From Gerris lacustris (Eukaryota; Arthropoda; Insecta; Hemiptera; Gerridae), in contig OX578276.1 in NCBI GenBank assembly GCA_951217055.1, positions 59,953,307 through 60,017,306 on the forward strand: a stretch of DNA of 64,000 nucleotides, in the 5' to 3' direction. The stretch's first letter is position 1; each line of letters opens with the position of its first letter. The translations under genes and the position numbers were made by a program. The notes beneath the pieces were generated by a model. The model saw nothing but the letters and a program-made list of their open reading frames with translations, was not told the DNA's origin and made no database searches. Below, piece by piece: positions 38,181-48,102 of the stretch.

Positions 38181-38657
38181 TCCTAAAAACTGGAACAAAG
38201 CAGACCACCATTACAAAAACGTTTATTTATTAATATTATTTTGTATCAATAAATACATTTACATATTTGAATTTTTAAATAAGTAAAATCAATCATAAAT
38301 GAATTGGGGTTGATTGAGGAAAAAGGAAAAATATTATTAACAAAAAATTGTATTTAAGTGGGATTGTTGTTCAAACTTTTTTTATTGCTTAAATAATATT
38401 AAAATAAAATAGGTATCATAAAAAACATATTATTCTTATTTTTGAAACAGTCTTCTATATTATATTTTATCGAGTTTTTATCATCAATATAATTATGATA
38501 GCTAGAAATTTTTCCTTGGGAGATTGAAGCCGTACAAATTTTGATATTTATTATTATTTATTTAAAACTGAGTCACTATCCCATGAAAAGCTTACATTAT
38601 TATCTTCCTTTTAATCATAAAATTAAAACAATTATATATATATGTATATATATATTA

Positions 38658-38705
38658 AGCGCATGGCAGTGCGCAAGGCTAAGTTTTAGCAAGCATGCAG
38701 TGTAT
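38658..38705 (+). repeat. Direct repeat with GCGCATGGCAGTGCGC hairpin, copy 1
   Basis: Small hairpin followed by AAGGCTAAGTTTTAGCAAGC and a CAGTGTAT tail. The same order is at 39450-39498. (TA)n-like sequence lies directly to its left. Confidence 0.65.
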
Positions 38706-38876
38706 TTCTTGAACCTATTCACCTGGTTCTTTTCGCCCTCATATCTCTGCTTCCTCTTTAGATGGGCATTCATTTGAAATTAAAACATAGATTAGGCTTA
38801 AGTAGCGTAGAATATTGTAAACAATTGAGCCCATAATATTAAGCCTTTTCAAAAGAGGAGAGTTTCAAAATTTGCA

Positions 38877-38901
38877 CTTATCACTGAATAAGTGATAAGT
38901 T
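38877..38901. repeat. Perfect short hairpin ACTTATCACT/AGTGATAAGT
   Basis: 10-bp stem with a 5-base loop, followed within 45 bases by further CACTTATCAT and ATGATAAG copies, so several alternative pairings are possible. Confidence 0.7.
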
Positions 38902-39449
38902 ACTGAATCACTTATCATCAAAATGATAAGGAACTTCGAAATGTGGTGCACTTGTAGCTATAACCGTGTAACTGAAGGGATTATTTTTACCCCCCAAGGG
39001 CGAACGTAGCTTTAAAGTTTTGTTTGTGTTATGAATTAACGGCAAGTTGTATCGAACTGATTGCACAAACAGCAACTGATTTTGAAAGATTTCAAATTTG
39101 AATCTGTGATTTTTTTCGTACCTCCATCGGTTGTACCGTAGATAGAGCTATATTTATACTTGTGGAGCTCTCATAGCGTCCACAAGTATTGGCCGATTTT
39201 TTCTGAGTGGATATCTTAAATCTCACACAAATGCTCTTTATATAAATTTGTCCTATTTGGTGATAACATAAGAGTAAAGTTTTCCCGAAAAGTGTCGTGT
39301 CACGTGACCACTTTTTTTTTTAAAGTATGTTATTATGTATTGCATATCATTTGAAATACCTCGATTTGTACTTTAGGGCTTGGTTATTTGTTTAGTTTTT
39401 AAAAATTTGGTAAGTATACTTTTGTACCGATTTGTATTGTAATAATATG

Positions 39450-39498
39450 AGCGCACGGTAGTGCGCTAGGCCAAGTTCCTGTAAGCACGTCAGTGTAT
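39450..39498 (+). repeat. Direct repeat with GCGCACGGTAGTGCGC hairpin, copy 2
   Basis: Hairpin, then TAGGCCAAGTTCCTGTAAGC and CAGTGTATC. It matches copy 1 with about 80% identity by eye. The two could be ends of similar elements. Confidence 0.65.
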
Positions 39499-39887
39499 CT
39501 TTACTTGATAACATAATGTATTATAATCTCATGTATAATATTTTATACTCTAAACCCGTGTTATTCGTCGTCTGTTTAATGAATATATGTGGAAAATATA
39601 GTGGCTTTGCTCCCTCCAGGGCCTCGTAAAAAACTAAAACTACGCCCATTATGCTGAAGCTAGGAAAAAGTAATGATCTCCTCAGCAAAAACCTAACTGT
39701 AATAAAGTCCCAGATTCCCACCCTAAAAAGTCAGCCTATCAAAGTAAAAGTAGTGATATCTACATAGCGGCCAAGTCTGTTTTATGCCTCAGACACGGAT
39801 CCAAAATTTTTCCCTGATTTTTGAAACATTTCTGTTTTGAAATGTTTGAATTCAAGGGCATACATATTTTTCACAGCAGTTTGGAAG

Positions 39888-39891
<4 letters not shown>

Positions 39892-39922
<31 letters not shown>
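39892..39922. repeat. (TA)n microsatellite
   Basis: About 31 bases of TA bordering the inverted copy at 39924-40036. Confidence 0.95.
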
Positions 39923-39923
<1 letters not shown>

Positions 39924-39927
<4 letters not shown>

Positions 39928-40036
39928 TAGCAATACTAAAAAGTAATATCATAACTTGAGAGCTTGATGAATTTACACAATCCTATAATTAGAAATATTA
40001 TTACTTAGAAGCGAAATAAGATGGGAATATAAGGAG
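39924..40036 (-). repeat. Inverted copy of 13463-13575, upstream of exon 4
   Basis: Starts ATTTAGCAATACTAAAAAG after a (TA)n run and ends GAATATAAGGAG, followed by more TA. It ends about 250 bp before the 40-nt microexon. The near identity with the distant copy indicates recent movement or conversion. Confidence 0.85.
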
Positions 40037-40284
40037 ATATATATATATATATTTAAATATTGCAACATAATATTACGGGTAGTGTAAGACTCTCAGAAAA
40101 TTAAATTAGCCTAAAGAAACATTTTTAGTCTGTATTTCTCAAACAAGGCAGTGTAATTTTCTGTTATTAAAATAATACAATTGTTAAATATAAAGTATTA
40201 TATTTTATGACATGGCCTATATATGATGTAAATATATATTAATAGATGTATAAGTTTTTTTTAAATTTGAATATTTTGTTGCAG

Positions 40285-40324
40285 GTGCACAAACTTCGAA
40301 ATTTATCCACCATAAACTCTTCAG
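40285..40324 (+). CDS. Exon 4, 40-nt microexon
   Basis: Encodes VHKLRNLSTINSS plus one base. The acceptor is TTTTGTTGCAG, preceded by a long T-rich tract, and the donor is TCAG|gttagt. It begins in phase 0, as exon 3 requires, and leaves one base, as exons 5 and 6 require. It is short and lies after a 16.6-kb intron, so the call rests on splice sites and phase rather than on composition. It sits about 250 bp after a repeat copy and about 100 bp before a tandem repeat array. Confidence 0.6.
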
Positions 40325-40534
40325 GTTAGTTTTATTATAGTTTTTTTTTTTGTCATTTCAATATTAATTACACTGTAAATAATTTTGATGATATTGATGT
40401 TGTGATTTTGTATTATATGTTAATATTCAATTTTTTAAGTTTTTGGTAGTTTTCATACTACGGAAAGTTAAATTTTAATTTAAATCAAATTATAATTATT
40501 ATTAACTACGGGAAACAGACAGTGAAAAATACAC

Positions 40535-40606
40535 TCCTGTGCCGGGATTTGAACCACGGGCCTCTATATTTCCAGTATAGCGCTCTTCCATCTAAGCTAC
40601 GCAGGA
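40535..40606 (-). tRNA. tRNA-like sequence, loop CTGGAAA (would be Ser-GGA), unit 1
   Basis: On the minus strand, acceptor TCCTGCG pairs with CACAGGA at six of seven positions. The D arm AGCTTAGATGGAAGAGC has an A-box, the anticodon stem is CTATA/TATAG around CTGGAAA, and the T region GTGGTTCAAATCC is a good B box. The T stem is poorly paired and the long variable arm of a Ser tRNA is missing. It therefore looks like a tRNA-derived repeat rather than a working tRNA. Confidence 0.45.
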
Positions 40607-40882
40607 GAATGATTTTTCACTACCGTAATCGATAACTAGTCCCGAATCCAAGCTTTCAATATTCATATACATTTAGACAGTCAATATTTATGACATTAGA
40701 ACTAAACCAGAATTAACGCTTATAATTATAAAGTACTCAATTAGTACCTGTACCTTGTACAATCAATTCGAAATTCAATTTTTTAAGTTATTGGTAGTTT
40801 TCATACTACGGAAAGTTAAATTTTAATTTAAATCAAATTATAATTATTATTAACTACGGGAAACAGACAGTGAAAAATACAC

Positions 40883-40954
40883 TCCTGTGCCGGGATTTGA
40901 ACCACGGGCCTCTATATTTCCAGTATAGCGCTCTTCCATCTAAGCTACGCAGGA
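40883..40954 (-). tRNA. tRNA-like sequence, unit 2
   Basis: Same 72 bases as the copy 348 bases to the left, duplicated with the tandem unit. The same doubts about function apply. Confidence 0.45.
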
Positions 40955-41199
40955 GAATGATTTTTCACTACCGTAATCGATAACTAGTCCCGAATCCAAG
41001 CTTTCAATATTCATATACATTTAGACAGTCAATATTTATGACATTAGAACTAAACCAGAATTAACGCTTATAATTATAAAGTACTCAATTAGTACCTGTA
41101 CCTTGTACAATCAATTCGAAATTCAATTTTTTAAGTTTTTGGTAGTTTTCATACTACGGAAAGTTAAATTTTAATTTAAATCAAATTATAATTATTCTA

Positions 41200-41232
41200 A
41201 TATAGAGGCCCGTGGTTCAAATCCCGGCACAG
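41200..41232 (+). pseudogene. Inverted 3' fragment of the tRNA-like sequence
   Basis: TATAGAGGCCCGTGGTTCAA continues to CCCGGCACAG, the 3' half of the same tRNA-like sequence in opposite orientation. It is fused directly to the broken end of the third tandem unit. Confidence 0.75.
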
Positions 41233-42035
41233 TCCAAATCCGTCAAATGTCTATTTATGAAATCTTGATACGATAGTGTTTCAATACCTAATTGTTAAAA
41301 GTAATATTACGGAAGTTATCATTAAGTTATTATTCATGGCAACTATTTCTTAACTCGTCTTAAAATTAGTAATTTTTATGCGTGGATGTGCTACAGACAA
41401 GTTGTATATTTTAACTGTGGTATATTTCTTTAACTGCAAAAACCTTGCTTCACTTATGAATTGCAAAATATATTTATTCGACAGTATTTTATTTTCAAAT
41501 CGGATGTTGTTAAATTTATTTTTTATAATTGATAAAAAGTCAGTGAAGTTCTTTATTATCTTGGTTAGCTTAATGAATTATGATCAATACCTCAACTCCA
41601 ATTTTAACAGAAGTTGAACTGCCTGGAGTAGTAATGACAAGATGAGGGAGAGAAAGTGATTGAATTAATTTTGACTTAGACTTCTGTTAGCCCTGAGTGG
41701 ATACTAAAAACAGACTTTAATATTGAATTGGATTTGAAATGTCACACCTTTGACTATTGACTCTCAATTAGTTAAACAAGCAATCTTTTCATTGAAATTT
41801 TCGCAAAAGTTAGACGTTTGCCTGTAAATTTGACAAACTAAAACCTATTTTTATATTTATTACGATAATAATTGTTTACTTTGAAAAATAGATGAGAATT
41901 TTATAAGTGAATAAAAAACTTTTAAAAACTATTTGTGAAATATAAAATTGCCCAGAGCATGGTAGGTTATTTATTTGTGAGAGAAGTTGAGCAGTGATTT
42001 TTGTGTTGATTGTTATCATTGTTGTACTCTTGCAG

Positions 42036-42086
42036 GGGTTGAGATACGAGAGCTCGACATTAGACGGATCTTTGGTCTCTTGTGGC
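42036..42086 (+). CDS. Exon 5, 51-nt possible cassette exon
   Basis: The acceptor is CTCTTGCAG and the donor is GGC|gttagt. Read in the phase left by exon 4 it encodes Gly then VEIRELDIRRIFGLLW and a split codon that completes as His with exon 6. The length is a multiple of three and phase is 1 on both sides, so exon 4 can also join exon 6 directly without shifting frame. It could therefore be alternatively included. The peptide is amphipathic helix-like and would extend the helical block of exon 6. A second frame (GLRYESSTLDGSLVSCG) is also open but does not match the neighbouring phases. Confidence 0.5.
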
Positions 42087-43921
42087 GTTAGTATTGTTGA
42101 TTTGGATCATTCACTCGTCTTCGTTTTTTCTTTTATAACATCGTAACATCATTTTATTTCCTTCTTTTTCCAATGAGCTATTGAGCATTTGAATAGTTTT
42201 ATTATACCGAGCCGATATTAAGTCGTGTAACAATGTGTCTTATCGTAAAGATTTGAACTGGTTAGGCTTACTCTCTTTTTTAATTTGCCTTTTATCATCT
42301 ATAGCTATATCACCAAGGTTATTAGTGCATTACATGTATTAGTGTAATGATAATTTTAATTTGATTTAAAGTAAAATTTAATCTTTCCGTAGTATGAATA
42401 CTACCTAAAAACTTTAAAATGTGTATTAGTGTAGTACATATAGTAATAGCTAAGTATTACATTTTTATTATTTAAATATTTTTTCCTATTTTTTGTCGTG
42501 TAAGCCATTAAAGAGTATCATTGGTCTAAAAAACTAACAACAATGACTTGTCACGAGATCTTGGTAACCAATAAATATTATCATTTCGTGAAATTTCGTA
42601 TTGTTCATATTATGTTCGTATTGCGTTCCAAATAATCCCTTTCCTTCAGTACTTTCATGAGTTTTATACAAATATTTCCGTATAAATTCCATAAATTGGT
42701 TTGAGAAATGCTTATTTTCCTGAGTTCAAGTAACTTAAGCTCCACCTAAAAACAAAAATGCTCTGTAGTTGTCCGGATTCCAACTATTTTGGATTATAAT
42801 TTTAAAATTCAACAATATCATGGGTAAAAGCATGTAATGGTAATTGTGTCTGAGCTCCTATTTTTTTAAGGTTTGACAATAACTTTATTAAATTACCAAC
42901 ATATATATTTAACCATATTTTTATTTTTTTTAATAGACCAATTTAACTTTTCTTAAATTTAGCTTAATGAAATCGAGGTTTTCTGTGGGAGGGAGGTGCT
43001 AGTGTTCCGGTGAAAAAAAAAATAGATTATTTAGTATTTAGTATAGTATTTAAATTTAGAATCTATAATTATGATACTATAAATATGAGAAAGATGTTTT
43101 AAATTTGTCCGACCGATTTTTCATTTGACGTTCAGAATAAATTTCGAATTTCATCAATGCTTTACTGAATACGGTAAAGAAGCAACCTAAAGTTTAAAGC
43201 ATTGTGTACTTATTGTATTTGTGTTTCCACTATTTTGTTCTATAAAATGTTTTAATATGAGCTAACAATTTGCTAACATGAGTGATGCAATCAAATATAT
43301 TTCCAGTCATAACGACTTGATTTATTACTAGATGTCCGACTATCTTTGCGTAGGCTAAAACATTAGTTGGTTTCGGGACGTAGTGCTGGCGCCTGCATCA
43401 AGTCTTGTCTTCCTGCTTTTCTATCGGAAAAGATATTACAAGAACATCACAATTTCTATCTGATTAAAGCCGAATAGAAAAAATATTAAACATGTAGATT
43501 CATAATAGAATAAATTATATTCTTTTTTTAAAACTTAAGTTTTTATGTTTTACTTACTTGGCATTTATTACCTAATATGTAATACATTTTTAATGGACTT
43601 GAATCATTATTATGATTTGGTTGATAAATTACTTATGTGATGTGCAGAGACGGGACCGTTTATGACTTTTATTTTTCCATTTCATGACCTTTATTCTATG
43701 ACTTTTATGACTTTTATTATCCTGTTTTATGACGTTTATTTTAGAAAATCGGTTGTTTTATGACTTTTTAGTCAAAAGTATGACGTTTATTTTCTGTGAA
43801 AATTTAGCCTTTATGTGAAGCATTTCGTTATTTTGGAGGGAAAAAGTAAAAAAAAGATTTCAATATTTCATAATATATACAAAATTATATTTACAATATA
43901 ATATGTAATAAATTATATTAA

Positions 43922-44075
43922 TTAACAGAATGCTTCAATATTGTAAAAAGTAATCGTGTGTTGTTTTATATTCTCCAGCTTTAAATTGGTTCTTTTGACC
44001 GCCAGTAGAATTTTAAACTTGGAAAAAGACCTTTCGACGTCGGCAGATGAGGGGGGAGACAATTTCATGCATGAC
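43922..44075 (-). pseudogene. hAT C-terminal dimerisation remnant
   Basis: Minus-strand frame containing MKLSPPSSADVERSFSK and LLAVKRTNLKLENIKQH, the SxxDVERxFSxxxxxxxxxRxxL signature of hAT transposase C-termini. It is in a different frame from the middle part, so the protein is broken unless spliced. Confidence 0.75.
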
Positions 44076-44400
44076 ACGTCATTTGCTTTTGCACGCCCTT
44101 CAACCGGGCAGCTATGGCCTGGGCGTGTTCCCACCCAGGATTCCTTGAGAGAACAGCAGTGACCTTTTCTTTCACCTTTTCCCCCACTCTTCCAACCCAA
44201 TCGGTACCACAAAGGGTCTTGATTTTTTTGACGCCGTTTGGAAATAGCATATCCTGTTTTTGCAGACCTTCTATTATGTCAGGAAATGTCCCAAAGTTGT
44301 CGTTGATGTAGTTCAGGTGGGTTTCCAGTCCTGGAGCCTTTAGGGCTTCTTTTGCATTGCGAATTGACAGCGCCTCTCCAGCATCCAATGAAGCTAAGAC
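44065..44400 (-). pseudogene. Middle part of hAT/CGGBP1-like transposase, shortened
   Basis: Open frame VLASLDAGEALSIRNAKEAL through TFPDIIEGLQKQDMLFP to VGEKVKEKVTAVLSRNPGWE. The RNase H-like catalytic core of full hAT transposases is not present. It is followed by a frame change into the dimerisation region. Confidence 0.5.
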
Positions 44401-44438
44401 CTGGAAGACTTCAGATACAAAGTAGGTGTAGAACTTAC

Positions 44439-44549
44439 CTGCTTATCACATGGCTTACAGAAGAATGTTTCACCTTCCAAAGAAAAGTCTACCTCCCCTG
44501 GCACCCACTTACGCTTAAGCGCTAAGTTGTTTGCAGGAGTTTTCGGCAT
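44439..44549 (-). pseudogene. N-terminal BED/CGGBP1-like part of hAT transposase
   Basis: Starts MPKTPANNLALKRKW and runs to ETFFCKPCDKQ, with a CxxC pair as in CGGBP1-type BED fingers. It is followed by gtaagt; joining CAG|gtaagt to a later CTTCCAG|GTC would keep the frame into 44400-44065, but that intron would be only 38 bases. The His half of the finger is not seen. Confidence 0.6.
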
Positions 44550-45378
44550 TCTGACACGAGTAGAATCAATCAAGAAACTAGTTACACGAGTAAAATTAAT
44601 CAAGAAACAAGTAACACGAGTTTCTTACTCGTGTTACTTGTCATCAAATGATTAATTAAACATTCTACTCCCTTACCACGGATTTAGGATTTATGAAAAG
44701 TCTTAATTATGGAACAGCCAATCAGGAGACTTCCTAATCCAATGGGTTTACTATTGGCTGATTAGAGAATCTATCTTAAACTGCCTGGATTCTAATGTAA
44801 GGAGTTGTTCCAAGAAGGAGCCGATCAGGAGCCCTAGTTTGGAATCAGGGATGACCGTCGGTGCCTCTCTGGTTGTAGGTTGTAGGTATGCATAAGCGCA
44901 TTAGTTAAGTCCGAAAGTGGTCAGGGAATTAAGAGCCCAGGCCATTCACTAAGCTGGTGTAAGATTTTTTGTTCGAACTGCACTTTTACCTGGAACCGGA
45001 CCACGAATGTTCAATTTAAAAATTTGCATTAAAAAAAAAAACCCTTTTTGCTAAACATTTGGCAAAAAAAGGCCATTCTATGACGTTTATTACAAGAAAC
45101 CCCCATTTTATGACGTTTATGCGTAAAATGGCTATTTTATGACAAAATCATATGACTATGACGTTTATGACTTTTTCCCGTCTCTGGTGATGTGTGTATG
45201 TTGAAAAATGTTATATAAAATGCCTTTAAGGCCTTTTTAATTTGAAAGAATGTGAAAGATACTTGTGAATTGTGTTAATGGAATATTATCAAATTATTGA
45301 AAAGTAAGCGAATTATTCTGTTGTAACGTCACGTATGTCTTAAACTAGTGATGTTTTCTTTTAACTCTGTAAAGTTAG

Positions 45379-45813
45379 ATTGCCATACGGAGGAAACTAG
45401 AGGAAATTTGGTGTTGGACCTACTCTTGTGTATACAGTTGCAAGACGAGCTTTGTAGGTCTTGTATCAAGTTTGAAGTGGTTGATGAGTTAAGGCTTCAG
45501 TTACGGAAGTCTCGAATCTCTGTGTGTCGTATCAAAGGAGTTGCTGAACGCCTGTTGCCAAGTTTATTTTCCCGGCGCTTGGTTCGAGGGGGGACTGGGC
45601 CAGTAGGGCGGCGCGCGCTCATAAGCCAGAGTGCTCTCCGTTCTCCCGCCTCCAGTTCGCCGACTGCTACCGTCCCGGCAACCCCAGCTATGGCTGGCTC
45701 CCCTACTAGGGAGTACAAGTTCTTCAGGAGCTTCTCCGCTAAGGTCGACTCAGGATGGCCCTTGAAAAAAGCCGAACAGTTTTGGAAAAGATTAAGGGAG
45801 CGCAAGATTGCAG
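45379..45813 (+). CDS. Exon 6, Leu/Cys-rich helical block and basic tail
   Basis: 435 nt, the largest exon. The acceptor is AAAGTTAG at 45378 and the donor is GCAG|gtagat at 45814. It encodes 144 codons plus split codons at each end. First comes a helical Leu-rich segment (NLVLDLLLCIQLQDELCRSC), then ELRLQLRKSRISVCR and a basic Gly/Arg region. A Ser/Pro/Ala/Thr linker (SPASSSPTATVPATPAMAG) follows, then FFRSFSAKVDSGWPLKKAEQFWKRLRERKI. G+C is high, with CpG-rich stretches near 45,570-45,720. A hAT transposon ends only 192 bp upstream of the acceptor. Family not recognised; the helical part could be an interaction surface. Confidence 0.85.
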
Positions 45814-46122
45814 GTAGATCAAGCCCCATGTGATTCTACCCCTAGCATAAAATTAATTCCCTTTTGAATCTGCATGATATGTTCAATTTAAACGTATTAT
45901 AATTTATGGTTTATTACTTAAGTATATAATTGACCATGCAGAGGGATAAAAGACAAACGGTCAATTTATCCATTAGATAAATTTAATCCTTGACCCAATA
46001 TCCTTTCATTATATTTTCATTACCGATACGGTGTGCATATGGGATCTCTACTCGTAATGAATTAAGTTAAATACCTATTAAGTAAAAGATTAAATTAGAC
46101 AACAGTGAAAAAGAAAACTTAC

Positions 46123-46270
46123 AAACGAACATATCGTCAACAAAAGTTGCTATCCAAACTTCATCTGGTTCCACTTCCTTCGTTGCTACATCTTCGTTAC
46201 ATCTCTCTGCTTTTTGTGTTTGAATGATTAATCTATTCTTAGTTTCAAAAGCATCAAACTTGTACATTGG
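46123..46270 (-). CDS. Candidate minus-strand exon, unknown
   Basis: Bounded on the minus strand by a weak acceptor (CAATCAAAG) and a consensus donor (GTTT|gtaagt). It reads PMYKFDAFETKNRLI, then KAERCNEDVATKEVEPDEVW and IATFVDDMFV. The charge-balanced composition is unlike chance AT-rich sequence. No partner exon was found, and no family is recognised. FVDD is reminiscent of reverse-transcriptase YVDD boxes, but nothing else supports that. Confidence 0.25.
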
Positions 46271-47394
46271 CTTTGATTGAGCCAAAAAATCTTATCATTA
46301 AACTGCTTAAGTTCAAACTTTTGAATCTGATATGTTCTCTTTCTAGGTTGCAACTGCGAAATGAGATCTGATACAATTTTTACGGTTGGAGAGGGTTATC
46401 ACACCTATACATACATTATTTTATAGGCTTAATATTGTATTCTAACTAATTGTTTTTTAAATTATTGATGAATTTTTATTCATGAGTGATATTTAATCTA
46501 TAACTTCCATCTTGAAGAATAACATGATGAGGTTGGACAATAAAGAACGCGATTTAGTTACATTACATTTAGTCGTCCTCTAATTTAACTGTTGCGTCTT
46601 AGTAAGCTAAGACTTCTTAGTAAGCTAAGACTTCTTAGTAAAATGTATAAGTACAGCTAAGCAGTTTTTTTTATATTATTTTTATTTATAAGTTTCTAAT
46701 GTGAATTTATACACTAAAATAGTTAATAATGTAAAAATCAAATAAATAAATTGATTTTATTTTCATAAAAATTTCAGTAAATAGCAGCTATGATTATTTT
46801 GGAGTATAACGCTTTTGATATAATATTAACTAAGGATTTTATTCTATTAATCAACATTTTAAAAAGAGAAATTCAGAAAAAAATGACTATACCACTTACT
46901 AGAAATCTTAAGTGTGCAAAATACTTTCTTATTGCAACGTTAAGGGCAGCGCTTCTCTTCATCTCAAAGCTGTCACCGAGGAAGGAATGAAACCCTGGAC
47001 AAAAGATATAGGGAGGACAATACTGAAGCTTCTTTATTAAGACAAAGAAAAGAAAAGTATCGTCAGATTAAAAATTACTAGGCGATTATAAACGTTACAA
47101 ATCGTAACAATCTATGGTTTAATCAGAGAGAGAGGATGAAAAAAAAAAAAGTAAACATTACTTGTAAAATTACAACTACTCATTTATTTTGCTATTTATT
47201 GTGTTTTCCGACCCATTCATTAGGTCGTATGTGAAAAATAGCATTGTTTTATATCCAAATAGAAAAAATGGAATGTAATAAATTATTCAACAAGGATGAA
47301 TTTTTAAGTAATGTTCTTCTATCATAGGCCATATAAATCTCATCATGAAAGTGTCCATGACTTGTACTTTCGAAGTCGATCCAGTAACCTCTAG

Positions 47395-47440
47395 ATTATC
47401 TGAAGAAGGCTGCTTTAAACAGCCGAAGTCGGTCAATAAC
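47395..47440 (+). ncRNA. Hammerhead-like hairpin motif
   Basis: CTGAAGA followed by a GGCTG/CAGCC stem and GAAGTCGG. The CUGANGA box fits; the GAA box lacks the fourth A. Same layout as the motifs at 12303, 25009 and 62111. Confidence 0.35.
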
Positions 47441-47901
47441 TTCAATTACTATTTTGTGTGAAGACGTTGTTTGGTTATTGAACTACACCTCTTTCACGAT
47501 GAGTCGCTATCACATATTGGGGAAAAAAACAGTTTTCCCCAACCATTTAAATCTACTTATGTATATTACATCTTAGTATTCTCAAATATTAATAAAATAA
47601 ATAAAATAATTACGTTTTCATTTCTGTAAAACTATTTGATAGAGGTTTCTATAAAAGCTTATCGTCAATTATTTGATGGTTAGCAATTCAAGCTAATGTT
47701 AAAATTCGAGTATTGGTTCCATAGATTGGACCTATTCAACTCATAATTTATTATGTAAATAAGGCGCATTAATATGTAAATATAAATTAATTTACCCAAA
47801 GCGAAAAATAGCGTAACCCTGTTATCTTAAACATGAAATTCCGTTAAATAAAAGATACAAAGAGATCAGAAGAGACACTGCAGAAGTAAACTTAATTTTA
47901 C

Positions 47902-47907
<6 letters not shown>

Positions 47908-47981
<74 letters not shown>
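47908..47981. repeat. (TA)n microsatellite followed by (TG)n
   Basis: About 74 bases of TA then GAGTGTGTGTGTGTG up to about 47997. Confidence 0.97.
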
Positions 47982-47984
<3 letters not shown>

Positions 47985-48102
47985 TGTGTGTGTGTGTTTC
48001 TTTTTACATTCACATATCACAAATAATATTTGCAAAAATGAGTTTAGGCGCAGTTTCATTACCTTTGCAGCGGGTACAGTAAACCAGCTGAAGGATTGCC
48101 TT

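Larger units (their letters stand above)
23688..40284. other. 16.6-kb intron 3, repeat-filled
   Basis: Between CAG|gtaaca and TTGCAG. Named repeats inside are listed separately. The stretches 23,760-24,950, 25,090-27,340, 29,270-29,990 and 34,870-36,300 hold no element or exon I can support. An open frame at 26587-26868 has ordinary AT-rich composition and no splice support. Confidence 0.6.
40428..41196 (+). repeat. Tandem duplication of a 348-bp unit, 2.2 copies
   Basis: The unit starts CAATTTTTTAAG at 40428, 40776 and 41124, giving an exact 348-base period. Units 1 and 2 look almost identical (first difference AGTTTTTGG versus AGTTATTGG). The third copy breaks off after about 70 bases. Each full unit carries a tRNA-like sequence on the minus strand and GGTAGTTTTCATACTACGGA near its start. 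It lies about 100 bp downstream of the 40-nt exon. Confidence 0.92.
43645..45186 (-). mobile_element. hAT-superfamily transposon, CGGBP1-like, 1542 bp with 8-bp target duplication
   Basis: Terminal inverted repeats are CAGAGACGGGA at 43645 and TCCCGTCTCTG at the right end. Both sides are flanked by a perfect 8-bp duplication GTGATGTG (43637-43644 and 45187-45194), the size hAT elements make. Sub-terminal regions carry many TTTATGACTTTTAT-type repeats. Coding remnants on the minus strand are an N-terminal zinc-finger-like part and the hAT dimerisation end. It lies in intron 5, 192 bp before exon 6. It is too short for a full hAT transposase, so probably non-autonomous. Confidence 0.93.

Noticed and set aside
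40535..40954. Two functional tRNA-Ser genes
   Set aside because: The T stem is mispaired and the long variable arm of Ser tRNAs is missing. The sequences are duplicated with a repeat unit, so they are better read as tRNA-derived.
40428..41196. CRISPR array
   Set aside because: The repeat is a 348-base tandem duplication in a eukaryotic intron. There are no short direct repeats with spacers.
44114..44311. Plus-strand frames across the hAT element
   Set aside because: Antisense of the recognisable minus-strand transposase remnants.
45497..45829. Long minus-strand open frame opposite exon 6
   Set aside because: Shadow of the GC-rich plus-strand exon. The plus strand has fitting splice sites and phases; the minus strand has none.
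46123..46270. Copia-type reverse transcriptase from the FVDD peptide
   Set aside because: Only four residues match. The neighbouring conserved blocks are absent.
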